Shown here piece after piece: positions 1-5,598 of a stretch of DNA of 6,035 bases. The first letter of the stretch is position 1. Every line of letters begins with the position of its first letter. Position numbers and translations under genes: made by a program. The stretch is from Clostridiaceae bacterium AF10-41. Lineage in GTDB: Bacteria; Bacillota; Clostridia; Clostridiales; Clostridiaceae. The notes under the pieces were generated by a model that searched no databases, was not told the DNA's origin, and was given only the letters and a program-made list of their open reading frames with translations. Location: NCBI GenBank assembly GCA_027686065.1, contig JAQCTH010000118.1, forward strand, positions 1-6,035, read 5' to 3'.

Positions 1-80
1 AAGGTACTCTTGTATTAAAAAAAGATGAAGAAAATCTACTAAATGAAATAAAAAATATTTTATCAAAAAATAAAAAATAA
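1..80 (+). CDS. 3' end of an unidentified gene (partial)
   Basis: An open frame enters from the left edge (first full codon at base 3) and stops at TAA 78-80. It encodes 25 residues beginning GTLVLKKDEENLLNEI and ending in a lysine-rich tail, SKNKK. The tail reads like an amphipathic helix closing a soluble domain. Codon choice (AAA, GAA, TTA, ATA) matches the neighbouring genes, and the other two forward frames are stopped within 30 bases. A short lysine-rich helix of this kind ends many proteins, including solute-binding proteins, but this is far too little to name a family. No clear terminator follows it. Confidence 0.6.
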   Translation, partial: GTLVLKKDEENLLNEIKNILSKNKK

Positions 81-88
81 TATTTAAG

Positions 89-117
89 TTATTAAAAATT
101 TATTAATCTAATATAAT
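89..117 (+). promoter_or_regulatory. Candidate sigma-A promoter for the DUF6414-like gene
   Basis: A perfect TATAAT lies at 112-117. Seventeen bases upstream is a weak -35, TTATTA at 89-94, matching TTGACA at 3 of 6 positions. The ribosome binding site (142-147) and start codon (154) follow at a sensible distance. In DNA this AT-rich, TATAAT occurs often by chance, so the call rests on position. Confidence 0.4.
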
Positions 118-153
118 ATGGTGTAAAACTATAATTATCTTAGGAGGACATTA

Positions 154-1086
154 ATGTTAGACTTATTAGTATATTTAGATGAGACTCTGATAAGAAATTT
201 AAATTCAGTAGCATTAAATGGATATATTGATATAAGGAAATACAGAAGAATTAAAGATAGAACTATTGGAGGAAATGTTAAGATAGGTGATAGAGAATCA
301 AATGGTTCTGATTTTGGAAGTAAAAAAGATAAAATAGAAGGTTATAAAACAAAACAAGAAAGATGTGATGATCATTATGAAAATGGTAGTGATAGGAGCT
401 TAGGCTTTGAAGGTCGTGATTTTGATAGGAATGAACAAGAAATAACAAAAGTAATTACAGTGTTTACACTTCATAATGATTTATTAAATAGAATGTATCA
501 AAATGAAAATGTAAAAATGATAGACTATAAATCAATAGAAAATGGAGATGTTAAAGAAGGAGATTATGTAGAAATTAAAGGATGTGTACAGGAAACTTCA
601 ATGCCTCTTTATATTGATACTTTAATTAGTAGCATAAACTGTTATGGAACGGAATTTTTAAATAGTTTTTTAGAAAAAAAAAATTTGAAATCTTTAAATT
701 TTAATATAATTTGCAAACTTTTAGAAGGATTAAGAAAGTCTATTACAGCAAACGGAAGTCAAGATTTATTAATAGAAAGTGAAAAAACATCACTTATATT
801 AACTGTAAATGAAAATAACTTTTTAGCGAATCATTCTCATATGTTTGATTTAGTACATTGTTCCTGCAAAATATTTGGTAAAGTTATGATGATAAAAGAA
901 GATGAAAATAAATGTATAAGTTTACTAAGAAAATCTTCACAAGAAGACTATTATCAAAAAATAATAGATTCAATAGAGCCCTATTTAGAAGTTTTAAGGG
1001 AAAACAACATAATTCTGCCTAAAAGGCCAGAATGTAATATAAAAGGAAAAATGATAATGATTTTACCAATAAGCATATGCATATAA
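154..1086 (+). CDS. Protein of unknown function, DUF6414-like
   Basis: This 310-residue protein has no signal peptide and no convincing membrane segment, so it is probably cytoplasmic. It starts with a YLDE motif (residues 7-10) and an LNSVALNGYID stretch (16-26). Residues about 40-97 form a very polar, glycine- and charge-rich linker that is probably flexible. A second domain follows (about 98-285), with a GDYVEIKG segment (136-143) that could be a beta-barrel strand and an IFGKVMMI strand (240-247). The C-terminus is short and hydrophobic (GKMIMILPISICI, 298-310). The N-terminal YLDE signature, the GKV strand and the tail ending in an 'LPI' strand recall DUF6414 proteins of Firmicutes. That match is from memory and unconfirmed; no activity is known to me. 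The ATG is fixed by AGGAGG at 142-147, six bases upstream. No catalytic motif is visible. The 3' end overlaps a hairpin. Confidence 0.75.
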   Translation: MLDLLVYLDETLIRNLNSVALNGYIDIRKYRRIKDRTIGGNVKIGDRESNGSDFGSKKDKIEGYKTKQERCDDHYENGSDRSLGFEGRDFDRNEQEITKVITVFTLHNDLLNRMYQNENVKMIDYKSIENGDVKEGDYVEIKGCVQETSMPLYIDTLISSINCYGTEFLNSFLEKKNLKSLNFNIICKLLEGLRKSITANGSQDLLIESEKTSLILTVNENNFLANHSHMFDLVHCSCKIFGKVMMIKEDENKCISLLRKSSQEDYYQKIIDSIEPYLEVLRENNIILPKRPECNIKGKMIMILPISICI

Positions 1087-1182
1087 TAAATAAGCATATG
1101 CTTTTAATATAATTTGTTACAAAAACATATACTTATAAGTTCTAATAAAAAAATTAACATATGATTTTAATATAATTTATTA
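1068..1182 (+). repeat. Cluster of AT-rich direct repeats between two genes
   Basis: AATAAGCATATGC occurs at 1068-1080 and again at 1089-1101. The second copy is part of a longer unit, CATATGCTTTTAATATAATT and five more bases (1095-1119), repeated 63 bases later at 1158-1182 with only two mismatches in 25. The units carry the palindrome CATATG and a TAATATAATT block. They could be protein-binding sites, decayed terminator duplications or replication slippage products; nothing in the sequence decides between these. Confidence 0.6.
1071..1105 (+). terminator. Possible intrinsic terminator overlapping the stop codon
   Basis: AAGCATATGC (1071-1080) can pair over 10 bp with GCATATGCTT (1094-1103), leaving a 13-base loop; two more T follow, then an AT-rich run. 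The upstream arm lies inside the last codons of the DUF6414-like gene and the stop codon (1084-1086) is in the loop. Only four of the ten pairs are G-C and the U-run is short, so termination would be weak. The two arms are also copies of a self-complementary octamer, so the pairing may simply reflect a direct repeat. Confidence 0.4.
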
Positions 1183-1183
1183 T
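1154..1183 (+). promoter_or_regulatory. Candidate sigma-A promoter for the DUF1846 gene
   Basis: TTAACA at 1154-1159 matches the -35 consensus at 5 of 6 positions, and TATTAT at 1178-1183 matches the -10 consensus at 5 of 6, with an 18-base spacer. This would give a 5' leader of about 65-70 bases before the start at 1259. The promoter overlaps the second copy of the 25-bp repeat, so anything binding the repeat would sit on the promoter. I see no riboswitch-like structure in the leader. Confidence 0.45.
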
Positions 1184-1258
1184 AGAAAGATAAAAAAATT
1201 TAATGTATAATTAATTTTTAGTGAAGAACATAAAGAATAAAAGAAGAGAGGCAATAAA

Positions 1259-2767
1259 ATGAAAATAGGATTTGATCATAAAAAATATCTTGAAGAACAA
1301 TCTAAATATATATTAGAAAGAGTGAATAATTATGATAAATTATATTTAGAATTTGGTGGAAAACTTATGTTTGATTTACATGCAAAAAGAGTTTTGCCAG
1401 GCTTTGATGAAAATGCTAAAATAAAGCTTCTTCAAAAGTTAAAAGAAAAAGTTGAAGTTGTTATTTGTGTTTATGCAGGAGATATAGAAAGAAATAAAAT
1501 AAGAGGAGATTTTGGCATTACATATGATTTAGAAGTATTAAGATTAATAGATGATTTAAGGACATATGAACTTGATGTAAATAGTGTTGTTATAACAAGA
1601 TATGATGGACAACCGGCTACTACTGTTTTTATAAACAAACTGGAAAGAAGAGGAATAAAAGTTTATAAGCATGAGGCTACAAAGGGTTATCCAACAGATG
1701 TTGATACTATAGTAAGTGAAGAAGGATATGGAAAAAATCCATATATAGAAACAACTAAGCCTATAGTAGTTGTTACTGCACCGGGTCCTGGAAGTGGTAA
1801 GCTTGCAACTTGTTTAAGCCAATTATATCATGAAAATAAAAGAGGAAATATTGCTGGATACTCTAAATTTGAAACCTTTCCAGTTTGGAACGTTCCATTA
1901 AAACATCCATTAAATATAGCATATGAAGCTGCTACTGTTGATTTGAAGGATGTAAATATGATTGATTCATTTCATTTTGATGCTTATAATAAGGTAGCTG
2001 TAAATTATAATAGAGACATAGAAAGTTTTCCGGTATTAAAAAGAATAATTGAAAAAATTACTGGCGAAGATTCAGTATATAAATCTCCTACAGATATGGG
2101 TGTAAATAGAGTTGGTTATGGAATTGTAGATGACGAAGTAATAAAAGAAGCTTCTAAACAAGAAATAATAAGAAGATATTTTAAAACTACTTGTGAATAT
2201 AAAAAAGGTTATATAGATAAAGAAACATCAGATAGATCTAAATTGATTATGGAAGAACTAAGTTTAAAAGAAACAGACAGAAATGTTGTAATTCCATCAA
2301 GAGAATATTTATTTAAACAAAGAAAGCTGCAAGGGAAAAATGATGGTATTTCAGCAGTTGCATTAGAGCTTGAAAATGGAAATATAATAACAGGAAAAAG
2401 CTCAGATTTAATGGATGCATCTGCAGCTGTAATATTAAACTCGATAAAATATCTTGCAAATATATCAGATGAAATTCATCTTATTTCACCTGTAATATTA
2501 GAACCAATAAAAAATTTAAAATTAAAGACTTTAGGAATAAAAAATACAGTTTTAAATTGTGAAGAAATATTAATAGCATTAAGCATATGTGCAGCAACTA
2601 ATCCTACAGCACAAGTTGCCCTTGAAAAATTGACTATGTTAAACGGATGCCAAGCACATTCTACAACTATTATACCAACTAATGATGAACAAACTTTCAG
2701 AAGACTTGGGATAGATATAACTTGTGATGCTGAATATCAAAGTGAAAATTTATATTATAATAATTAG
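1259..2767 (+). CDS. DUF1846 (UPF0371) family protein
   Basis: At 502 residues this is a full-length member of the conserved DUF1846/UPF0371 family, common in clostridia, streptococci and some actinobacteria. Its biochemical role is not established as far as I know. Recognisable blocks are [14 protein letters not shown] at the N-terminus, [20 protein letters not shown] (31-50), a [13 protein letters not shown] segment (74-86), [11 protein letters not shown] (111-121) and [14 protein letters not shown] (138-151). The central [20 protein letters not shown] (170-189) looks like a nucleotide-binding P-loop (GPGSGK at 176-181). [16 protein letters not shown] (240-255) and [11 protein letters not shown] (276-286) follow. 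The protein is soluble, with no signal peptide or membrane helix. The P-loop-like motif and DFG/DVDT segments suggest an enzyme acting on a nucleotide or phosphorylated substrate, but that is inference. The ATG has a moderate ribosome binding site (GAGAGG, 1246-1251). A strong terminator follows directly, so it is probably monocistronic. Confidence 0.95.
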   Translation: MKIGFDHKKYLEEQSKYILERVNNYDKLYLEFGGKLMFDLHAKRVLPGFDENAKIKLLQKLKEKVEVVICVYAGDIERNKIRGDFGITYDLEVLRLIDDLRTYELDVNSVVITRYDGQPATTVFINKLERRGIKVYKHEATKGYPTDVDTIVSEEGYGKNPYIETTKPIVVVTAPGPGSGKLATCLSQLYHENKRGNIAGYSKFETFPVWNVPLKHPLNIAYEAATVDLKDVNMIDSFHFDAYNKVAVNYNRDIESFPVLKRIIEKITGEDSVYKSPTDMGVNRVGYGIVDDEVIKEASKQEIIRRYFKTTCEYKKGYIDKETSDRSKLIMEELSLKETDRNVVIPSREYLFKQRKLQGKNDGISAVALELENGNIITGKSSDLMDASAAVILNSIKYLANISDEIHLISPVILEPIKNLKLKTLGIKNTVLNCEEILIALSICAATNPTAQVALEKLTMLNGCQAHSTTIIPTNDEQTFRRLGIDITCDAEYQSENLYYNN

Positions 2768-2771
2768 CAAT

Positions 2772-2800
2772 AAAAACCATCTTTTAAAAGATGGTTTTTT
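2772..2800 (+). terminator. Intrinsic terminator after the DUF1846 gene
   Basis: Bases 2772-2799 are a perfect 28-base palindrome with the core ACCATCTT/AAGATGGT. It folds into a hairpin with a small TTTAAA apical loop and an A-tract on the left matched by a T6 run on the right (2795-2800). It lies five bases after the stop codon. The symmetric A and T tracts would let it work on either strand, but only the + strand has a gene ending here. Confidence 0.92.
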
Positions 2801-2858
2801 ATTATTTAAATTAAAAATTTAGGGAATACTACTTTTAATAGATTAGGAGGTTTTTTCA

Positions 2859-4523
2859 ATGAATAATGATTTATCTGTTAAAATTATTCCTTTAGGTGGA
2901 GTAGGAGAAATAGGGAAAAATATTACAGCTATAGAAGCTGGTGATGAAATAATAGTAGTTGATTGTGGAGTTGCATTTCCAGATGAAGAAATGTATGGAG
3001 TAGATTTAATAATTCCAGATATAACATATTTAATTCAAAACAAAGATAAGGTAAAGGGATTTTTTATTACACATGCTCATGAAGATCATATTGGATCAAT
3101 TCCATATATATTAAAACAATTCAATGTACCTATATATGGAACAAGATTGGCCTTAGCTATTATTGAAAATAAATTAAGAGAGCATAACTTAATAGAAACT
3201 AGTAATTTGATAAGTGTAAATCCTGGAGAAAATGTTGATTTAGAAAATATAAGCATTGAGTTTATACAAAGTACACATAGTATAGCAGAATCTTGTTGTT
3301 TAGCTATAAAAACTCCACTTGGAGTTATATTTCATACTGGTGATTTTAAAATAGATTTGACACCTATAGATGATAAAGTTATAGATATAAATAGAATTTC
3401 AAGTATAGGAGAAAATGGTGTTATTTTATTAATGGCTGACAGTACTAATGTTGAAAGATCAGGATATACAATGTCAGAAAAATCAATAGGAAACACATTC
3501 AGAAGGATCTTTAGAGGTGCAAATGGTAGAATAATTGTAGCTACATTTGCATCTAATATACATAGAATGCAACAAATAATAGACGCTTCGATAGAAAATA
3601 ATAGAAGAGTTTCTTTTTCAGGTCGAAGCATGGAGAATATTTCAAAATCAGCAAAAGAACTTGGATATCTTCATATTCCAGATGACATGCTAGTAGAAAT
3701 AGAGGATATAAAAAATTATTCAAATGAAAATATAACTATTATTACAACAGGAAGTCAAGGTGAACCTATGGCAGCTTTAGCAAGGATAGCTTTTGGAAAC
3801 CATAGAAAAATAAAAATAGAAAGAGATGATTTATTTATAATCTCAGCATCCCCAATACCAGGTAATGATAAACTAATTTCAAAAGTAATAAATCAATTAT
3901 TTAAAAAGGGTGCAGATGTTATTTATGAAGATTTAGAAGAAGTTCATGTATCAGGGCATGCCTATAGAGAAGAGTTAAAATTAATGCATAGACTAATAAA
4001 GCCTAAATATTTTATGCCGGTTCATGGAGAATATAGACATCTAAAACATCATAAAGATTTAGCAATTAGTCTTGGTATGGAATCTAAGGATATATTTATA
4101 CTAGAGGTTGGAAACGTACTAGAGATAAAGCAAGAATCTGCTAAAATATGTGGCAAAGTAACTAGCGGAACTGTTTTAGTAGATGGGTTAGGAGTAGGAG
4201 ATGTAGGAAGTCTTGTTTTAAGAGATAGAAAACATTTAGCACAAGATGGATTAGTAAATATTGTTGTAACAATAGAAAAAGAAAGTTATAGCATAATTGC
4301 AGGACCAGATATAATAACAAGAGGCTTTGTGTATGTGAAAGAATCAGAAGAGTTAATTAAGGAATTAAAACAAATTGCAACAGAAGAACTTCAAAATTGC
4401 TTAGATGATAAAATTATAGAGTGGTACTTAATTAAAACAAATGTTAAAAAAGCTTTAGAAAGATATATTTATGATAAAACTAAAAGAAGACCAACAATAA
4501 TCCCTATAATTATGGAAATTTAA
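2859..4523 (+). CDS. rnj: Ribonuclease J (RNase J1-type)
   Basis: This 554-residue protein is the usual length for RNase J, the metallo-beta-lactamase/beta-CASP enzyme with 5'-3' exoribonuclease and endoribonuclease activity in mRNA decay and rRNA maturation. All catalytic motifs are present: VDCG (34-37); the zinc site HAHEDH at 72-77 (H72, H74, D76, H77); H140 in STHS; D162 in HTGD; beta-CASP motif A at D194 (ADSTN); motif B HVSGH (363-367); and H389 in PVHGEYRHL. Residues 8-20 (KIIPLGGVGEIGK) are the typical N-terminus. The C-terminal domain (about 430-554) ends in a family-typical RRPTIIPIIMEI. AGGAGG at 2845-2850 sits eight bases before the ATG and fixes the start. It is flanked by terminators on both sides, so it is probably a single-gene unit, although I found no convincing promoter in the 58 bases after the upstream terminator. 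Whether it corresponds to J1 or J2 of Bacillus cannot be settled here. Confidence 0.97.
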   Translation: MNNDLSVKIIPLGGVGEIGKNITAIEAGDEIIVVDCGVAFPDEEMYGVDLIIPDITYLIQNKDKVKGFFITHAHEDHIGSIPYILKQFNVPIYGTRLALAIIENKLREHNLIETSNLISVNPGENVDLENISIEFIQSTHSIAESCCLAIKTPLGVIFHTGDFKIDLTPIDDKVIDINRISSIGENGVILLMADSTNVERSGYTMSEKSIGNTFRRIFRGANGRIIVATFASNIHRMQQIIDASIENNRRVSFSGRSMENISKSAKELGYLHIPDDMLVEIEDIKNYSNENITIITTGSQGEPMAALARIAFGNHRKIKIERDDLFIISASPIPGNDKLISKVINQLFKKGADVIYEDLEEVHVSGHAYREELKLMHRLIKPKYFMPVHGEYRHLKHHKDLAISLGMESKDIFILEVGNVLEIKQESAKICGKVTSGTVLVDGLGVGDVGSLVLRDRKHLAQDGLVNIVVTIEKESYSIIAGPDIITRGFVYVKESEELIKELKQIATEELQNCLDDKIIEWYLIKTNVKKALERYIYDKTKRRPTIIPIIMEI

Positions 4524-4531
4524 TATAAGAT

Positions 4532-4582
4532 AAAAATCTACAATAATAAGTTATATTTAATATAATATTATTGTGGATTTTT
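4532..4582 (+). terminator. Intrinsic terminator after the RNase J gene
   Basis: A 17-pair stem joins 4532-4548 (AAAAATCTACAATAATA) with 4566-4582 (TATTATTGTGGATTTTT), with one G-U pair. A second short stem, TTATA (4551-4555) with TATAA (4561-4565), sits inside the loop after a two-base bulge. The right arm ends in a T5 run, and the hairpin starts nine bases after the RNase J stop codon. The stem is AT-rich but long and continuous. Confidence 0.87.
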
Positions 4583-4596
4583 AATTGAATCATATA

Positions 4597-4602
4597 TATA
4601 AT
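4597..4602 (+). promoter_or_regulatory. Possible -10 element for the HAD gene
   Basis: TATAAT at 4597-4602 lies between the RNase J terminator and the AGGAGG site of the HAD gene. No good -35 hexamer is found 16-18 bases upstream; TTGTGG (4571-4576) is 20 bases away and inside the terminator arm. The upstream terminator makes a promoter in this gap likely, but its exact place is uncertain. Confidence 0.3.
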
Positions 4603-4632
4603 AGATATTAAAAAGTAAATAGGAGGGGTTTT

Positions 4633-5361
4633 ATGAAAAACGTAGCAGCATTTTTTGATATTGATGGAACTATATACAGAGAAGGTTTAATTACAGAAGT
4701 ATTTAAAAAAATAATAAAATATGAACTAGTTAGCGAAAATAAATGGTATAAAGACGTAAGACCTTCATACATAAAATGGGATAAAAGACAAGGGGATTAC
4801 GATACCTATCTACTGAAAATGGTAGATATTTATGTTGAAGCAATAAAGGGAATAGACAAGTATCATATAGATTATATAGCGAAAAAGGTTATAGAACAAA
4901 AGGGAGATAGAGTGTACACTTTTAGTAGAGAAAGAATAAAGTGGCATAAAGATCAAGGGCATATAGTAATTGCAATATCGGGATCTCCAAGTGAATTAGT
5001 AAAAGAAATGTCTATGAAGTATAATATGGATGACTATAAAGGAACGGTTTATGAACTAGATAGCTATAATAAATATAGTGGTGATGTAATTCCTATGTGG
5101 GACCATGAAAGTAAGTTAAGTTCAATTAATGAATTTCAAAAAAAATATAATATTGACTTAAGTAAAAGCTATGCTTATGGAGATACATCTGGGGATATAA
5201 CTATGTTCAAATCAGTAGGAATACCATATGCAATAAATCCAACAAAGGAACTTCTAAGCAAAGTCATGGAAGATGAAGAAATAAAAGAAAAGATAAAAAT
5301 AATTGTAGAACGTAAAGATGTAACTTATAATTTAGATATAAATTGCATAAACGTTTTATAA
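4633..5361 (+). CDS. HAD-IB family phosphatase (SerB-like)
   Basis: This 242-residue soluble protein has all four haloacid dehalogenase motifs in order. Motif I is FDIDGT, with nucleophile D9 and acid/base D11. Motif II is ISGSPSE, with S116. Motif III is K161 in HESKLSSI. Motif IV is YGDTSGD, with D184 and D188 for magnesium. The insertion between motifs I and II (about 15-105) is helical, as in C1-cap enzymes of subclass IB, the group that holds phosphoserine phosphatase and related small-metabolite phosphatases. GDTSGDITMF followed by GIPYAINP is typical of the subclass. The natural substrate cannot be read from sequence; the cap lacks an obvious phosphoserine-specific signature that I could verify, so calling it serB would be unsafe. 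Start: AGGAGG at 4621-4626, six bases before the ATG. It is separated from RNase J by a terminator. The stop codon lies inside an all-AT inverted repeat. Confidence 0.92.
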   Translation: MKNVAAFFDIDGTIYREGLITEVFKKIIKYELVSENKWYKDVRPSYIKWDKRQGDYDTYLLKMVDIYVEAIKGIDKYHIDYIAKKVIEQKGDRVYTFSRERIKWHKDQGHIVIAISGSPSELVKEMSMKYNMDDYKGTVYELDSYNKYSGDVIPMWDHESKLSSINEFQKKYNIDLSKSYAYGDTSGDITMFKSVGIPYAINPTKELLSKVMEDEEIKEKIKIIVERKDVTYNLDINCINVL

Positions 5362-5380
5362 ATTATAGAATAATTTATAA
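5356..5380 (+). repeat. All-AT perfect inverted repeat over the HAD stop codon
   Basis: TTATAAATTA (5356-5365) is the exact reverse complement of TAATTTATAA (5371-5380), with a TAGAA loop. The left arm contains the end of the HAD reading frame and its stop codon (5359-5361). The repeat has no G-C pairs and no U-tail, so it is a poor terminator as RNA. It directly abuts the left end of the larger inverted-repeat element. Confidence 0.6.
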
Positions 5381-5403
5381 GTGAAAATTGAAAAGTTAAG
5401 GGT

Positions 5404-5420
5404 GTTTTGCTGTGCGAAAC
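5404..5420 (+). other. Small hairpin inside the inverted-repeat element
   Basis: GTTTTG (5404-5409) pairs with CGAAAC (5415-5420), including one U-G pair, around a CTGTG loop. Its right arm TGCGAAAC (5413-5420) is also the exact reverse complement of GTTTCGCA at 5569-5576 in the hairpin just upstream of the last gene, so the two hairpins could exchange strands. Confidence 0.45.
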
Positions 5421-5440
5421 TTAAATTTAGTTGTAAGGCA

Positions 5441-5468
5441 TTGAATACTTAGTGAAGTTGAGTATAAC
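5441..5468 (+). promoter_or_regulatory. Weak candidate promoter inside the structured element
   Basis: TTGAAT (5441-5446, 4 of 6) and TATAAC (5463-5468, 5 of 6) are separated by 16 bases. If used, transcription would begin near 5475 and give the last gene a structured leader of about 120 bases. It overlaps the first stem of the element, so it may be a chance match. Confidence 0.25.
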
Positions 5469-5531
5469 GATAACTGAACTTAGTATGAAAGCCCATCTAC
5501 TGAAGATTGACTGAAGGAGATGTTCATTAAC
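5441..5531 (+). ncRNA. Structured core resembling an IS605-type right end / omegaRNA
   Basis: Two stems can be drawn. First, ATACT (5445-5449) with AGTAT (5482-5486), continuing after a left bulge as AAGTT (5455-5459) with AACTT (5477-5481), then AGT/ACT around an AT-rich loop. Second, CATCT (5494-5498) with AGATG (5518-5522), enclosing two copies of ACTGAAG (5499-5505 and 5510-5516). The second stem is preceded by AAAGCC and followed by TTCATTAAC, an arrangement that recalls the right ends of IS200/IS605-family elements, where an AAGCCC-stem-GTTCA(C/T) hairpin forms the 3' end of the TnpB guide scaffold. The resemblance is from memory, not alignment. No tnpB is adjacent, so this would be a remnant or an independent RNA. 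Confidence 0.33.
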
Positions 5532-5562
5532 TTTTTTTCCTCTTAACTCTTTCACTTTTCAC

Positions 5563-5581
5563 TATTTTGTTTCGCAAAATA
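5563..5581 (+). promoter_or_regulatory. Hairpin just upstream of the last gene's ribosome binding site
   Basis: TATTTTG (5563-5569) pairs perfectly with CAAAATA (5575-5581) around a TTTCG loop. The hairpin ends five bases before the AAGGGG ribosome binding site (5587-5592) and begins exactly where the long inverted repeat ends. It has no U-tail, so it is not a terminator for upstream transcription. It could shape translation initiation or stabilise the message; this is inference. Confidence 0.45.
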
Positions 5582-5598
5582 TAACAAAGGGGAGTACT

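Larger units (their letters stand above)
5380..5563. mobile_element. MITE-like element bounded by ~21-bp inverted repeats
   Basis: AGTGAAAATTGAAAAGTTAAG (5380-5400, written here as the left end) pairs with 5542-5563 with one mismatch and one bulged base; GG/CT at 5401-5402 and 5540-5541 extend it through a G-U pair. The 184-bp element has no coding capacity. Its inner 120 bases (5401-5520) hold 43 G+C (36%), against 32 of 120 (27%) in a sample of the adjacent HAD gene, suggesting a different origin. Short non-coding elements with long terminal inverted repeats are the hallmark of MITEs, and GTTAAG/GTGAAAA-rich ends are, as I recall, common in clostridial intergenic DNA. I see no clear target-site duplication (TTATA on the left, ATTTT on the right). 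Alternatively, the whole element is a single long-stemmed structured RNA in the leader of the next gene. Confidence 0.5.

Noticed and set aside
1184..1258. Riboswitch or leader RNA for the DUF1846 gene
   Set aside because: The leader is short, AT-only in long stretches, and has no stable stems or known aptamer consensus.
3332..3631. A 99-codon open frame on the minus strand
   Set aside because: It lies wholly inside the RNase J gene, in a region coding for the conserved beta-CASP motifs. It has no ribosome binding site that I can see, and its hydrophobic product is what antisense reading of AT-rich coding DNA gives.
5404..5540. Remnant of a tnpB or transposase reading frame in the element
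   Set aside because: I could see no stretch resembling a TnpB C-terminus. Only the RNA-like end is suggested, not coding sequence.
5520..5546. A tiny reading frame, ATG at 5520 with AAGGAG immediately before it, ending at TAA 5544-5546
   Set aside because: The ribosome binding site has no spacing to the ATG, the frame is only eight codons, and the bases are accounted for by the AGATG stem arm.
5380..5563. Intrinsic terminator of the HAD gene
   Set aside because: The inverted-repeat arms are about 140 bases apart with structured sequence between them, and no U-run follows the right arm. This is far larger than a terminator hairpin, although the T7 run at 5532-5538 might terminate some transcripts.
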